A stretch of DNA of 8,164 nucleotides from Elusimicrobiota bacterium (GTDB taxonomy: Bacteria > Elusimicrobiota > Elusimicrobia > UBA1565 > UBA9628). The notes beneath the pieces were generated by a model, which was not told the origin of the DNA, did not search any database, and was given only the letters and a program-made list of their open reading frames with translations. The DNA is taken from NCBI GenBank assembly GCA_028865585.1, contig JAGWJU010000046.1:1-8164 (forward strand), in the 5' to 3' direction. Shown here in pieces: positions 1-6,642 of the stretch. Position 1 is the stretch's first letter. The number at the start of each line of letters is the position of its first letter. The position numbers were made by a program, and so were the translations under genes.

Positions 1-10
1 GACTATTAAG

Positions 11-1075
11 ATGCCCAAAAGGGTCGGCCTCTTGACCGGAGGCGGCGACTGCCCGGGGCTTAACCCCGCCATACGCGCGGCCGTGATGCGGGCCTTGGGA
101 CTGGGCTGGGAATGCGTCGCCATTCCCGAAGGCTGGAAGGGGCTCTTGGAGGCGCAGTCCTGGCCCCTGCGTTTGGAGGCGGTCGAGGACATCGTAGGCC
201 GCGGCGGCACCATTTTGGGAACATCCAGGACCAACCCTTACAAGAAGGAAGGAGACCCGCAAAAAGCGATGGCCGCCTTCAAAACGCTCGGGCTTGACGC
301 TCTCATCGCCATGGGCGGCGAGGACACGCTCGGCGTCGCGGCCAAGCTTCACCGCGACTTCAAGGCTCCGGTCGTTGGCGTGCCCAAGACCATGGACAAT
401 GATTTATCCGCCACGGACTACACGTTCGGCTTCGACACCTCCGTCACCGTCGCCATGGACGCCGCCCAACGCCTGTTGGACACGGGGCGCAGCCACCGCC
501 GGATCATGGTCCTGGAGGTCATGGGGCGCCACGCGGGATGGGTCGCGCTCTACACCGGCATCGCCTCGGGCGCGGACGCCGTCTGCCTGCCGGAGCGGCC
601 CGTGGACGCGAAAGCCCTCTGCGAGGCGCTTCGGGTCGCCCATCGGCGCAAGGGCGCGGCCTTGGTGGTGACCTCCGAGGCCGTCGAGTTCGCCGGAGAG
701 GATAAAAAGGACGAAGCCCTCGACGAATTCGGACATATGATTTTAAAGGAGCGCGGCGTGGGGGAAAAGCTGGCCGGCCTCATCCAGACGCAGACCGGCA
801 TTGAGACGCGCGCGGCCGTCATCGGCCACATCCAGCGCGGCGGGCCGCCGACGCTCTTTGACCGCATGCTTGCGACTCGCGCGGGCTTGAAGGCCATGGA
901 CCTCGTTCACGCGGGACGCTTTGGGCTCATGGCGGCGCTTAAAGGGGGCGACATGACCTCCGTCCCCCTTGCGGAAGCGACCGCGAAGCTCAAGACCGTG
1001 ACTCCGGAGTGGCTCTCCCTGCTCGATCAGCTCTGCCCGCCCCGCGCCGCTGAAACGGCCGGGAGGCCGTCATGA
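11..1075 (+). CDS. 6-phosphofructokinase, PPi-dependent-type active site (PFK family)
   Basis: Predicted cytosolic enzyme phosphorylating fructose 6-phosphate to fructose 1,6-bisphosphate in glycolysis. The 354-residue product opens with the PFK loop GGGDCPGLN (10-18). It has LGTSRTNP (69-76), GGEDT (102-106), PKTMDND (125-131, including the presumed catalytic Asp129), MGRHAGW (171-177) and HIQRGG (273-278). In ATP-dependent enzymes such as E. coli PfkA the phosphoryl-donor positions are Gly104 and Gly124. Here they are Asp105 and Lys126, the pair known from pyrophosphate-dependent PFKs, so PPi is the likely donor and the reaction may be reversible. The GGEDT form resembles the mixed-substrate actinobacterial/Amycolatopsis-type group, which contains at least one ATP enzyme, so the donor is inferred. 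The start at 11 fits the family N-terminus, but the frame stays open to the window edge and no Shine-Dalgarno is visible in the ten bases shown. The stop overlaps the next start (ATGA). The last dozen residues are a non-conserved tail. Confidence 0.95.
   Translation: MPKRVGLLTGGGDCPGLNPAIRAAVMRALGLGWECVAIPEGWKGLLEAQSWPLRLEAVEDIVGRGGTILGTSRTNPYKKEGDPQKAMAAFKTLGLDALIAMGGEDTLGVAAKLHRDFKAPVVGVPKTMDNDLSATDYTFGFDTSVTVAMDAAQRLLDTGRSHRRIMVLEVMGRHAGWVALYTGIASGADAVCLPERPVDAKALCEALRVAHRRKGAALVVTSEAVEFAGEDKKDEALDEFGHMILKERGVGEKLAGLIQTQTGIETRAAVIGHIQRGGPPTLFDRMLATRAGLKAMDLVHAGRFGLMAALKGGDMTSVPLAEATAKLKTVTPEWLSLLDQLCPPRAAETAGRPS
1061..1066 (+). promoter_or_regulatory. Shine-Dalgarno for the HAMP gene
   Basis: GGGAGG lies five bases before the ATG at 1072, inside the last codons of the phosphofructokinase gene. 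It supports the 1072 start and independent or coupled initiation at the ATGA overlap. Confidence 0.6.
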
Positions 1076-1641
1076 CCGCAGCGGCGCCCAAATTCCAGCG
1101 GCGCAAGGTTCTGGTCAAGCATTGGCTGCAGTTCCGCTACATGTCTTTGGTTTTTTTCAGCGTGCTGCTTCTCTGCGCCATCGTCTGGATGGACGCCTAT
1201 TACACCATGCTGCGCATGGCCCTGGGGAGCAACCCGGGCCTGAGCCCGCTTCTCTTTCAGTTCAACGACATTCTCATCGCCAAGATGCTCATCTACCTGG
1301 CCATGATTCTGCTTATCTCTCTCTACATCTCCCATCGCTTCGCCGGGCCCATCTACCGCTTCGAGAAAAGCGCCGATATCGTCGCCTCTGGAGATCTGAC
1401 CCACCGCGTCAGCTTGCGCACCGGAGACGAACTCAAGGAGCTGCAAGACAAGTTCAACGCCATGCTGGCCGCCCTGCAGTCCCTGGTGCTCAAGGACCGG
1501 AACTTGGCCCGGCGCCTTTCCGAACGTCTCGGCGCGGCGCTGCAAAGGCTTCCACGAACATCCGAGAGCCGGCCCGTGCATGACGAGCTTGAATCCCTCG
1601 GGGAGGATCTCAAGCGCTTAACCGAATCATTTAAGGCGTAA
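1072..1641 (+). CDS. Small two-TM membrane protein with an orphan HAMP domain
   Basis: A 189-residue inner-membrane protein of unknown function. Residues 1-21 are basic and probably cytoplasmic. TM1 is about 22-39, a short extracytoplasmic loop of roughly 27 residues follows, and TM2 is about 67-87. A HAMP domain covers about 88-137: first helix with the SHRFAGPIYRFEKS pattern, connector GDLTHRVSLRTGDE, second helix ending near DKFNAMLAAL. HAMP domains usually pass conformational signals from a sensor to a kinase, methyl-acceptor or cyclase domain. Here only about 50 charged, helix-prone residues follow (140-189) and there is no recognisable output domain. The product could be a stand-alone signal relay, an adaptor acting through its helical tail, or a membrane-anchored partner of the downstream envelope genes. 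It overlaps the upstream gene by four bases (ATGA) and has a good Shine-Dalgarno. The HAMP call is firm; any role is not. Confidence 0.85.
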   Translation: MTAAAPKFQRRKVLVKHWLQFRYMSLVFFSVLLLCAIVWMDAYYTMLRMALGSNPGLSPLLFQFNDILIAKMLIYLAMILLISLYISHRFAGPIYRFEKSADIVASGDLTHRVSLRTGDELKELQDKFNAMLAALQSLVLKDRNLARRLSERLGAALQRLPRTSESRPVHDELESLGEDLKRLTESFKA

Positions 1642-1650
1642 AACGGCGGG

Positions 1651-1658
1651 AAGGAAAG
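1651..1658 (+). promoter_or_regulatory. Shine-Dalgarno for the TolC-like gene
   Basis: AAGGAAAG sits two bases before the ATG at 1661, with its GGA core about seven bases upstream, in the only true gap between + strand genes (1642-1660). It decides the 1661 start even though this gives the signal peptide an unusually long polar N-terminal part. I see no promoter-like -35/-10 pair in the gap. Confidence 0.6.
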
Positions 1659-1660
1659 AA

Positions 1661-3037
1661 ATGGACGAAAGAACAACGAGCCGCACGGAAAAAAGCAAGG
1701 GCGGGCCGCAAAGCGGCCGGCTCTCCGTGCTTTCCCATCTTTTTTGCCCCCTCATCCTCCTTCCGCTTCTTCTAATGCCCCGCTTAGCCGCAGCGCAGAC
1801 TCCTCTTGAGAAAACGTTCACTCTCGACGACGCGATAAGATTGGCCCAGCTCAACGACGCCAACCTGCTCTCGGCGCGCCAAGGAGAGATCGTCGCCGAG
1901 GAGCGCGTCAAGGAGGCGGAGTGCCTATTCCTGCCTGAAATCGGCCTGCAGGCCACCGCCACGCATTACGACGCCCGCTACCCGTTCGCGCCGACCGGCA
2001 ACGATATCATCCTCTTCCCGAACCAATTCTTGAACCAGCCCGGAATCGTGGGCATTCCCACGGGGAATATTTATTCGGGCTATGGATACTTGACCATGTC
2101 CCTTTATGAGGGAGGCCGCACGCTCAATACCCTGCGCATGGCGGAAGCCGCGGAGAAACAGGCATTCAACAATGAGGAATCGGTGAAAATGCGCGTCATC
2201 CTGAAGGCCAAGAAAGTCTTCTACCGCCTGCTCCTAGCCCAAGAAACCTCCGCGGCCTGGAAGGATTACGCGGAGCGGGCGCATCAATTGGCTTCCGCAG
2301 ATCGGAACGCGTCCTGGAAAGTCCTGGAAGCCCGGGCCGACGCGGAGTACGCCCGTGCCCAGGCCTCGTCCACAGAGCACGAACTGGATTTGGCGCGCCT
2401 GACCTTCCTCAAGACTCTCAACCTGGAAATGGACACCTCCTTCGCCGTCAAGGGCGCCCTTGAAACCAAGCCCGTGTCCATTGATATCGAGCGCGCGGTG
2501 CTTTGGGCCCTGGAGCTGCGTCCGGAACTGCAGGCCCAGACATATCAAGCCCAGATGGACGCCATCTCCGTCAACCTCGCGCTGGCCCGCCGCAGCCCGA
2601 CCGTCTTCGTAGCCGCCGACTACGGCGTGACCGGCTTCGATTTTCCCCTCCAAATGAACAACTGGGACACGACGCTCGGCGTGCGCATTCCCCTCACTTA
2701 CGATTACTGGAGCCAAATCAAGGAAAAGCAGGCGGAGCAGCGCCAAGGCGAAATCCAGCGCTCCGCGCTGCAGGACAAGGTCCGCGCCGAAGTCCGTACG
2801 GCCTATGAAAACCTCCAGTATTGGCAGAAGGAGTATCCCGTCCGGAAGGATGAATACCAGAATTACCAGGAGCTCTACGCTCGGCTAGAAACGAACAGCC
2901 CCCGCGATGTTCCAGATCGCATCGAGGCGCTGAAAAATCTTACCGAGATGCGCATCTCCTACCTGGACGCCGTGACCGGCCACATCCTGGCCAAGGCCCA
3001 GCTTGAGCGCGCCGTGGGCCGGGCCATCACGCAGTGA
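1661..3037 (+). CDS. TolC-family outer-membrane channel protein (OEP)
   Basis: Predicted trimeric outer-membrane channel with a periplasmic alpha-barrel, as in type I secretion or tripartite efflux. The 458-residue product has a polar N-terminal stretch (1-20), a hydrophobic core (about 23-40) and a signal-peptidase-I-like site after RLAAA (45/46). The mature part shows the two OEP halves. The first runs from FTLDDAIRLAQLND (53-66) through the strand-turn motif SLYEGGRT (147-154) and a long helical hairpin to about 250. The second starts near IERAVLWALELRPEL (276-290), includes the matching strand GVRIPLTYDY (340-349), and ends in AKAQLERAVG (444-453), a typical OEP C-terminal helix. The second strand motif lacks the usual GG pair. 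Length is normal for the family. No periplasmic adaptor or inner-membrane pump lies next to it; its neighbours are a HAMP protein and a secreted patatin-like hydrolase, so substrate and partners are unknown. The stop overlaps the next start (GTGA). Confidence 0.92.
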   Translation: MDERTTSRTEKSKGGPQSGRLSVLSHLFCPLILLPLLLMPRLAAAQTPLEKTFTLDDAIRLAQLNDANLLSARQGEIVAEERVKEAECLFLPEIGLQATATHYDARYPFAPTGNDIILFPNQFLNQPGIVGIPTGNIYSGYGYLTMSLYEGGRTLNTLRMAEAAEKQAFNNEESVKMRVILKAKKVFYRLLLAQETSAAWKDYAERAHQLASADRNASWKVLEARADAEYARAQASSTEHELDLARLTFLKTLNLEMDTSFAVKGALETKPVSIDIERAVLWALELRPELQAQTYQAQMDAISVNLALARRSPTVFVAADYGVTGFDFPLQMNNWDTTLGVRIPLTYDYWSQIKEKQAEQRQGEIQRSALQDKVRAEVRTAYENLQYWQKEYPVRKDEYQNYQELYARLETNSPRDVPDRIEALKNLTEMRISYLDAVTGHILAKAQLERAVGRAITQ

Positions 3038-4011
3038 ACCGGCGGCTCCTCGGCGCCGCCCTGGGAGCGCTTCTCTTGTTCCCCGCCAAAACCAAGGCGG
3101 CGCTCGATCTCTCCCAGGACGGGCTGCTGCGCGATCATCTCTGGAATGAATTCCTGGCCCTTCCCAAAAACCGGCGGCCGGTCGTGGGCGTGGCCCTTTC
3201 GGCCGGCTCCGTGCGCGGCTTGGCCCACATCGGCGTGCTCCAGGCGCTCGATGACGCGGGCTTCCCCATCGACGTCGTCGCCGGAACCTCGATGGGCTCC
3301 GTCGTTGGAGCCGTCTACGCCTCGGGACTTCCGGCCCGCCGCGCCAAGGATCTCCTGGAAAACGCCGACCTGCGCTCCATCGCGAACCTGGGGACCTTCA
3401 GCCTCCTGCGCCTGCTCCTCTCGGACAAGCTTCTCTCCTCGAAGAGCGTCGCTATGGCGCTCAACCGCTACCTCAACGGGGAGCGGTTCGAAAGCCTGCC
3501 CAAGCGCTTCGCCTGCGTTTCCATGGATCTCGACTCAGGAGAAGCCATCTTATTTCGGCACGGGAATGTCGGCGAAGCCGTGCGGGCCAGCATGAATCTG
3601 CCCGGCGTTTTCGCGCCCGTGGAATACCGGCAGCGCTACCTCGTTGACGGCGGGGTCGTGGACTACCTCCCCATCGACGCCGCGCGCATCCTGGGCGCCC
3701 AATGGATTCTCGCGTCCGTCACAGAGCCGGACTATACGCTCGCGCGCCCCAAAAACGTGCTGCAGAACCTGAACCAAGTCATCGACATCCGCAGCTCCCT
3801 GATGGCCAACGCGCAGGCAAAAAATGCCAATTTCGTCATCTCTCCGGGCTCGGACGGCATCACCATGTTCCAGTTCAGCCGCGTCGACGAGGCCGTCGAT
3901 CAGGGCATTATCGCGGCGCATAAGAGCGTGGACGCCGCCGAGGAAAACCTCATTCTCTTCGCCTTGAACGACATCCTTCCGGGCCTCTCCGGGAAGCCGA
4001 CCGCGCCATGA
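3034..4011 (+). CDS. Secreted patatin-like serine hydrolase (RssA/NTE type)
   Basis: Predicted lipid acyl hydrolase exported to the periplasm or outer membrane. GTG start at 3034 overlaps the TolC stop. This start gives a clean signal peptide: MNRR, hydrophobic core 5-16, possible cleavage near A22-A23. The patatin domain covers about 48-250 of 325 residues. The nucleophile elbow is GTSMG (84-88, Ser86), the dyad Asp is in VDGG (Asp205), and ASMNLPGVFAPV (185-196) is a typical family block. The oxyanion-hole segment reads LSAGSVRGLAHIGVL (55-69), where most relatives have LSGGGARG, so the first and third glycines are replaced by Ala57 and Ser59 while the conserved Arg61-Gly62 remain. Activity is therefore likely but not certain. 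The C-terminal 70 residues continue the RssA-type pattern; no BamA-like barrel is present, unlike PlpD-type patatins. Position between TolC and a secreted TPR protein suggests an envelope-lipid role, which is inference. Confidence 0.92.
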   Translation: MNRRLLGAALGALLLFPAKTKAALDLSQDGLLRDHLWNEFLALPKNRRPVVGVALSAGSVRGLAHIGVLQALDDAGFPIDVVAGTSMGSVVGAVYASGLPARRAKDLLENADLRSIANLGTFSLLRLLLSDKLLSSKSVAMALNRYLNGERFESLPKRFACVSMDLDSGEAILFRHGNVGEAVRASMNLPGVFAPVEYRQRYLVDGGVVDYLPIDAARILGAQWILASVTEPDYTLARPKNVLQNLNQVIDIRSSLMANAQAKNANFVISPGSDGITMFQFSRVDEAVDQGIIAAHKSVDAAEENLILFALNDILPGLSGKPTAP

Positions 4012-4967
4012 GACGCCTCGCCGCCTTGCTTTGCGTCCTGGCGGCCGCGCAGCCCGCACGAGCCTGGTGGTTCGTCCATCCGCAGCCCGATCCGTTCAGG
4101 AAGGCGGAAGCGGCCTACAAGAGCGGCCGCTACGCGGAGGTCATCCAGGATCTTTCGCCTGATTCCCTGCAGGCAGTGTCCCCCAGGCGCCAAGAGCGCG
4201 CCTATGAGTATCTCGCCGAAAGCGATGCCCGCGCGGGCCGCTTGACCGAAGCCCTGGGAATCTACCAGTTGGCCGTGAAGCTTTTCCCCAAAGACGTCCG
4301 GCTTTTGGCGGGCTTCGGCGAGCTTCTGCATCAGGCGGGCTTAAACGAGCAGGCCAAGCCGCTTTTCGACGAGGCCCTGGCGCTCGATCCGGAGAATCCC
4401 CAGGCTAATCTCGGCATGGCCGAAATCGACGCGGCCCTGGGTTTTTACCAGCGCGGACGGACGCATTATTTTAAAGCCCTCAATACGATGGGAAACAATC
4501 CCTCGGTCTGGGCGGAATACGCCGAAATTCTTTGGCGGCTCAAGGATTATCCGACGGCCGAAGAAGCAGCCCAGGAATCGCTATCCATCTCGTCCGCGAC
4601 CCAGACCGAGGTTCTTCTGGCCTTCATCCAACGCTCGGGCGGTCGCCTTCAAGAAGCCATCGCGACTTTGGGCCGCGCCTGCGCGCAAAGCCCCGAGCGC
4701 ACGGACATTGTTTTAGCGCGGGCGTTGTGGATGACGGAAGCCAGCGAATGGAAGGACGCCTTGAGCGTGGATAAGACCGTCTTGGCGCGCTACCCCGAGA
4801 ATCCCCTTGCGCTTTGGATCCGGGCCTCGGTCCTTCTTCACGCGGGCCTGCGCCGCGAAGCCCGCGCGGATCTAAAGGCCGCGGCGCAGGCTCAGGAGGA
4901 GTCTCCTTTTGTCGCCGAAGTCGCCGCAAAAATGCTTTCCGGGCTCGGAAGCTCCTCCGCGCGCTGA
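4008..4967 (+). CDS. Secreted TPR-repeat protein
   Basis: A 319-residue periplasmic or surface-exposed scaffold with no enzymatic motif. The signal peptide is MRRLAALLCVLAAAQPARA, with probable cleavage after Ala19 just before WW. There is no lipobox cysteine. The rest is helical, with about seven or eight degenerate tetratricopeptide repeats, roughly at 28-58, 64-95, 98-129, 132-163, 166-196, 200-229, 232-263 and 267-297. The clearest is the third, with GELLHQAGLNEQAKPLFDEA followed by LALDPENP. TPR proteins bind peptides or partner proteins, so this may assemble or tether the neighbouring envelope proteins, which is inference. The start overlaps the patatin stop (ATGA) and GGGAAG (3991-3996) is a somewhat distant Shine-Dalgarno. 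The stop forms TGATG with the dapF start. I do not recognise a specific named family; a BamD-like or PilW-like secretin-assembly role cannot be excluded. Confidence 0.88.
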   Translation: MRRLAALLCVLAAAQPARAWWFVHPQPDPFRKAEAAYKSGRYAEVIQDLSPDSLQAVSPRRQERAYEYLAESDARAGRLTEALGIYQLAVKLFPKDVRLLAGFGELLHQAGLNEQAKPLFDEALALDPENPQANLGMAEIDAALGFYQRGRTHYFKALNTMGNNPSVWAEYAEILWRLKDYPTAEEAAQESLSISSATQTEVLLAFIQRSGGRLQEAIATLGRACAQSPERTDIVLARALWMTEASEWKDALSVDKTVLARYPENPLALWIRASVLLHAGLRREARADLKAAAQAQEESPFVAEVAAKMLSGLGSSSAR

Positions 4968-5758
4968 TGCCGGCCATTCATTTTTTTAAAATGACCGGCG
5001 CCGGCAACGACTTCGTCCTGGTCAACGGCGGGCCGAAGCTCCCCGGAAGCAGGGCTTTGGCCGCGCGGCTCTGCGATCGCCGGCACGGCATCGGCGCGGA
5101 CGGCCTGCTTATCGTGGATGCGCGCTCCCGAACGCCCCGCATATCTTACTTCAACGCCGACGGCTCTGCGGCTTTCTGCGGCAACGGGACCCGTTGCGCA
5201 GCGTGGTGGCTTTATAAGCACGGAAAAGCGCCTTCGGGGGAATTCGTTTTTACGGCCTCTGGCACCTCGGTGCTCGCAAAAATCACTGGAAAAGAGCGCG
5301 CCGCCGTCCTCATGCCCCGCCCAGGGCGCCCCCGCCTGGGGCTCAAAGTCCGGGCGGGTGGGCGCGCCCTGCTCGCCCACTGGATTCGCGCGGGCGTCCC
5401 CCACGCAATCATCGAGACGCGCAGCCCGGCCTCGGCGCCATTAGAACGCCTGGGGCCGCCGCTGCGCCGCAACAAGGCCTTCGGACGGGAGGGAGCCAAC
5501 ATCGATTTTGCGCGCTACGAAAAAAATCGCGTCGTGCTGCGCACTTACGAGCGCGGAGTGGAGGCGGAAACCTTGGCGTGCGGCACCGGAGCCGTCGCCG
5601 CGGCCTGCGTGGGACGCGCCCTGGGCCGCTTGCGCGGGAACTCGGTCCCCGTGCTTACGGCGGGGGGCGACGTTCTCCGCGTTGAGTTTACGCCGCACGG
5701 CGAGGTTTGGCTTGAAGGCCCGGCTAGGGAAGTCTTTTCTGGAGAAATCAAACTATGA
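4967..5758 (+). CDS. dapF: Diaminopimelate epimerase
   Basis: Cytosolic, cofactor-independent enzyme converting LL- to meso-2,6-diaminopimelate, the precursor of lysine and of the peptidoglycan cross-link residue. I take the ATG at 4967 (TGATG with the TPR stop), giving 263 residues, a usual length. The frame can be read from 4814, but that adds 51 residues unlike any DapF and overlaps the TPR gene. Family blocks: MTGAGNDF (9-16), YFNADGS (61-67), CGNGTRC with catalytic Cys71, GVPHAI (143-148), GANIDF (176-181) and ERGVEAETLACGTG with catalytic Cys205. Both cysteines of the two-base mechanism are present. No strong Shine-Dalgarno is near the start; GGAAG at 4947-4951 is distant, so translation is probably coupled to the TPR gene. 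An in-frame ATG at 4991 (Met9) is a possible alternative start. A seven-T run lies between the two ATGs. The stop overlaps the dapA start (ATGA). Confidence 0.96.
   Translation: MPAIHFFKMTGAGNDFVLVNGGPKLPGSRALAARLCDRRHGIGADGLLIVDARSRTPRISYFNADGSAAFCGNGTRCAAWWLYKHGKAPSGEFVFTASGTSVLAKITGKERAAVLMPRPGRPRLGLKVRAGGRALLAHWIRAGVPHAIIETRSPASAPLERLGPPLRRNKAFGREGANIDFARYEKNRVVLRTYERGVEAETLACGTGAVAAACVGRALGRLRGNSVPVLTAGGDVLRVEFTPHGEVWLEGPAREVFSGEIKL
4978..4994 (+). repeat. AT-rich inverted repeat with T7 run at the dapF start
   Basis: TCATTTT and AAAATGA form a perfect seven-base inverted repeat around TTT, within codons 4-10 of dapF and including the in-frame ATG at 4991. It is a marked AT-rich patch in GC-rich DNA. 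It may simply keep the initiation region unstructured relative to its surroundings, or it may influence start choice. Confidence 0.35.
5741..5745 (+). promoter_or_regulatory. Shine-Dalgarno for dapA
   Basis: GGAGA lies nine bases before the dapA ATG at 5755, within the last codons of dapF. It supports the ATGA-overlapping start. Confidence 0.55.
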
Positions 5759-6642
5759 AAATAAAATTTTCCGGATGCTACACAGCCCTCGTCACGCCGT
5801 TTCGCGGCGACTTAAGCCTTGACGAGGCCGCGCTGCGGCGCCTCATCCGGGCCCAAATCTCGGCCGGCGTATCGGGCCTCGTTCCCTGTGGTTCCACAGG
5901 AGAAGCAAGCGCCCTTGAGCACGCGGAATGGCGGCGCGTCTTGGCGCTGGCCGTCGAGGAGGCGTCCGGACGGCTGCCCGTTGTCGCGGGAATCAGCGCC
6001 AACGCCACAGCCAAGGCGGCAAGCTTGGCCCGGGAAGCCTCTGCCTTGGGCGCGGACGCGCTTCTCGCCGTATGCCCCTATTACAACAAGCCGACCCAGG
6101 AAGGCCTTTACCGCCACTTCGGCGCCGTGGCCCGGGCCGCGGACATCCCCCTGATCCTTTATAACATCCCCGGCCGCACGGCCGTCAACATGGCGCCCAA
6201 GACCGTTCTTCGCCTCGCATGTAATTTCAAGAATATCCTGGCGATTAAGGAAGCCTCCGGCAACCTGGATCAGGCCACGGAAATCCTGGCAGGAGCCCCG
6301 CAGGGTTTCGCGGTTCTTTCCGGAGACGACAGCTTGACCCTTCCCATGGTGGCGGCTGGAGCCTCGGGCGTCGTTTCCGTTCTCTCCAACGTGGCGCCCC
6401 GGAAAGTCGCGGCGCTCTGCCGCGACGCGGCTGCCGGTCGCCTTGCGGCCGCGCGGCGGGCCCATCTGGCTCTTTTCGGGCTGACCAAGGCGCTTTTCAC
6501 CGAGACCAACCCTATCCCCGTCAAAGCGGCCTTGGCCATGATGGGACTCTGCCGGGACGCGCCTCGCCCTCCCCTGACGCGCTTAAGCCCGCAACCGCGG
6601 GCCGCCTTGCGTAAAGCCCTGCAAGCCGCCGGACTCATTTAG
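5755..6642 (+). CDS. dapA: 4-hydroxy-tetrahydrodipicolinate synthase
   Basis: Cytosolic TIM-barrel class I aldolase condensing pyruvate with aspartate semialdehyde, the committed step of the DAP/lysine pathway. The 295-residue product has the normal length. Visible signature residues: GSTGE (46-50, with Ser47-Thr48 at the E. coli Thr44-Thr45 positions), PYYNKPTQEG (108-117), YNIPGRT with Tyr136 and Arg141, and the Schiff-base lysine Lys165 in IKEASG. SGDD (189-192) and ETNPIPVK (250-257) complete the DapA pattern. ETNPIPVK and the full catalytic set favour DapA over N-acetylneuraminate lyase or other paralogues. It directly follows dapF with an ATGA overlap, which confirms the pathway. dapB, which often follows in such clusters, is absent because the next gene is convergent. 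The stop codon overlaps the stop of the - strand gene. Confidence 0.96.
   Translation: MKIKFSGCYTALVTPFRGDLSLDEAALRRLIRAQISAGVSGLVPCGSTGEASALEHAEWRRVLALAVEEASGRLPVVAGISANATAKAASLAREASALGADALLAVCPYYNKPTQEGLYRHFGAVARAADIPLILYNIPGRTAVNMAPKTVLRLACNFKNILAIKEASGNLDQATEILAGAPQGFAVLSGDDSLTLPMVAAGASGVVSVLSNVAPRKVAALCRDAAAGRLAAARRAHLALFGLTKALFTETNPIPVKAALAMMGLCRDAPRPPLTRLSPQPRAALRKALQAAGLI
6587..6602. other. GC-rich stem-loop near the convergent gene ends
   Basis: A perfect six-base-pair inverted repeat, GCCCGC / GCGGGC with loop AACC, lies within the end of dapA, 37 bases beyond the stop of the - strand gene. No T-run follows on either strand, so it is not a canonical intrinsic terminator. It could still pause polymerase or protect transcript ends, or be incidental in GC-rich DNA. 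Confidence 0.3.

Noticed and set aside
1027..1581. 184-codon open frame on - opposite the HAMP gene
   Set aside because: Complementary to a recognised HAMP/TM protein; His/Gln/Gly-rich product without motifs. Shadow frame.
4814..4966. Longer dapF reading from an ATG at 4814
   Set aside because: The extra 51 residues are Arg/Pro/Gly-rich, unlike DapF N-termini, and overlap the well-supported TPR frame. The start at 4967 gives a family-length protein and a TGATG junction.
5812..6465. 217-codon open frame on - opposite dapA
   Set aside because: Antisense to a fully conserved dapA, low-complexity Gly/Arg-rich product, no Shine-Dalgarno or recognisable motif. It is typical of GC-rich codon-position bias.
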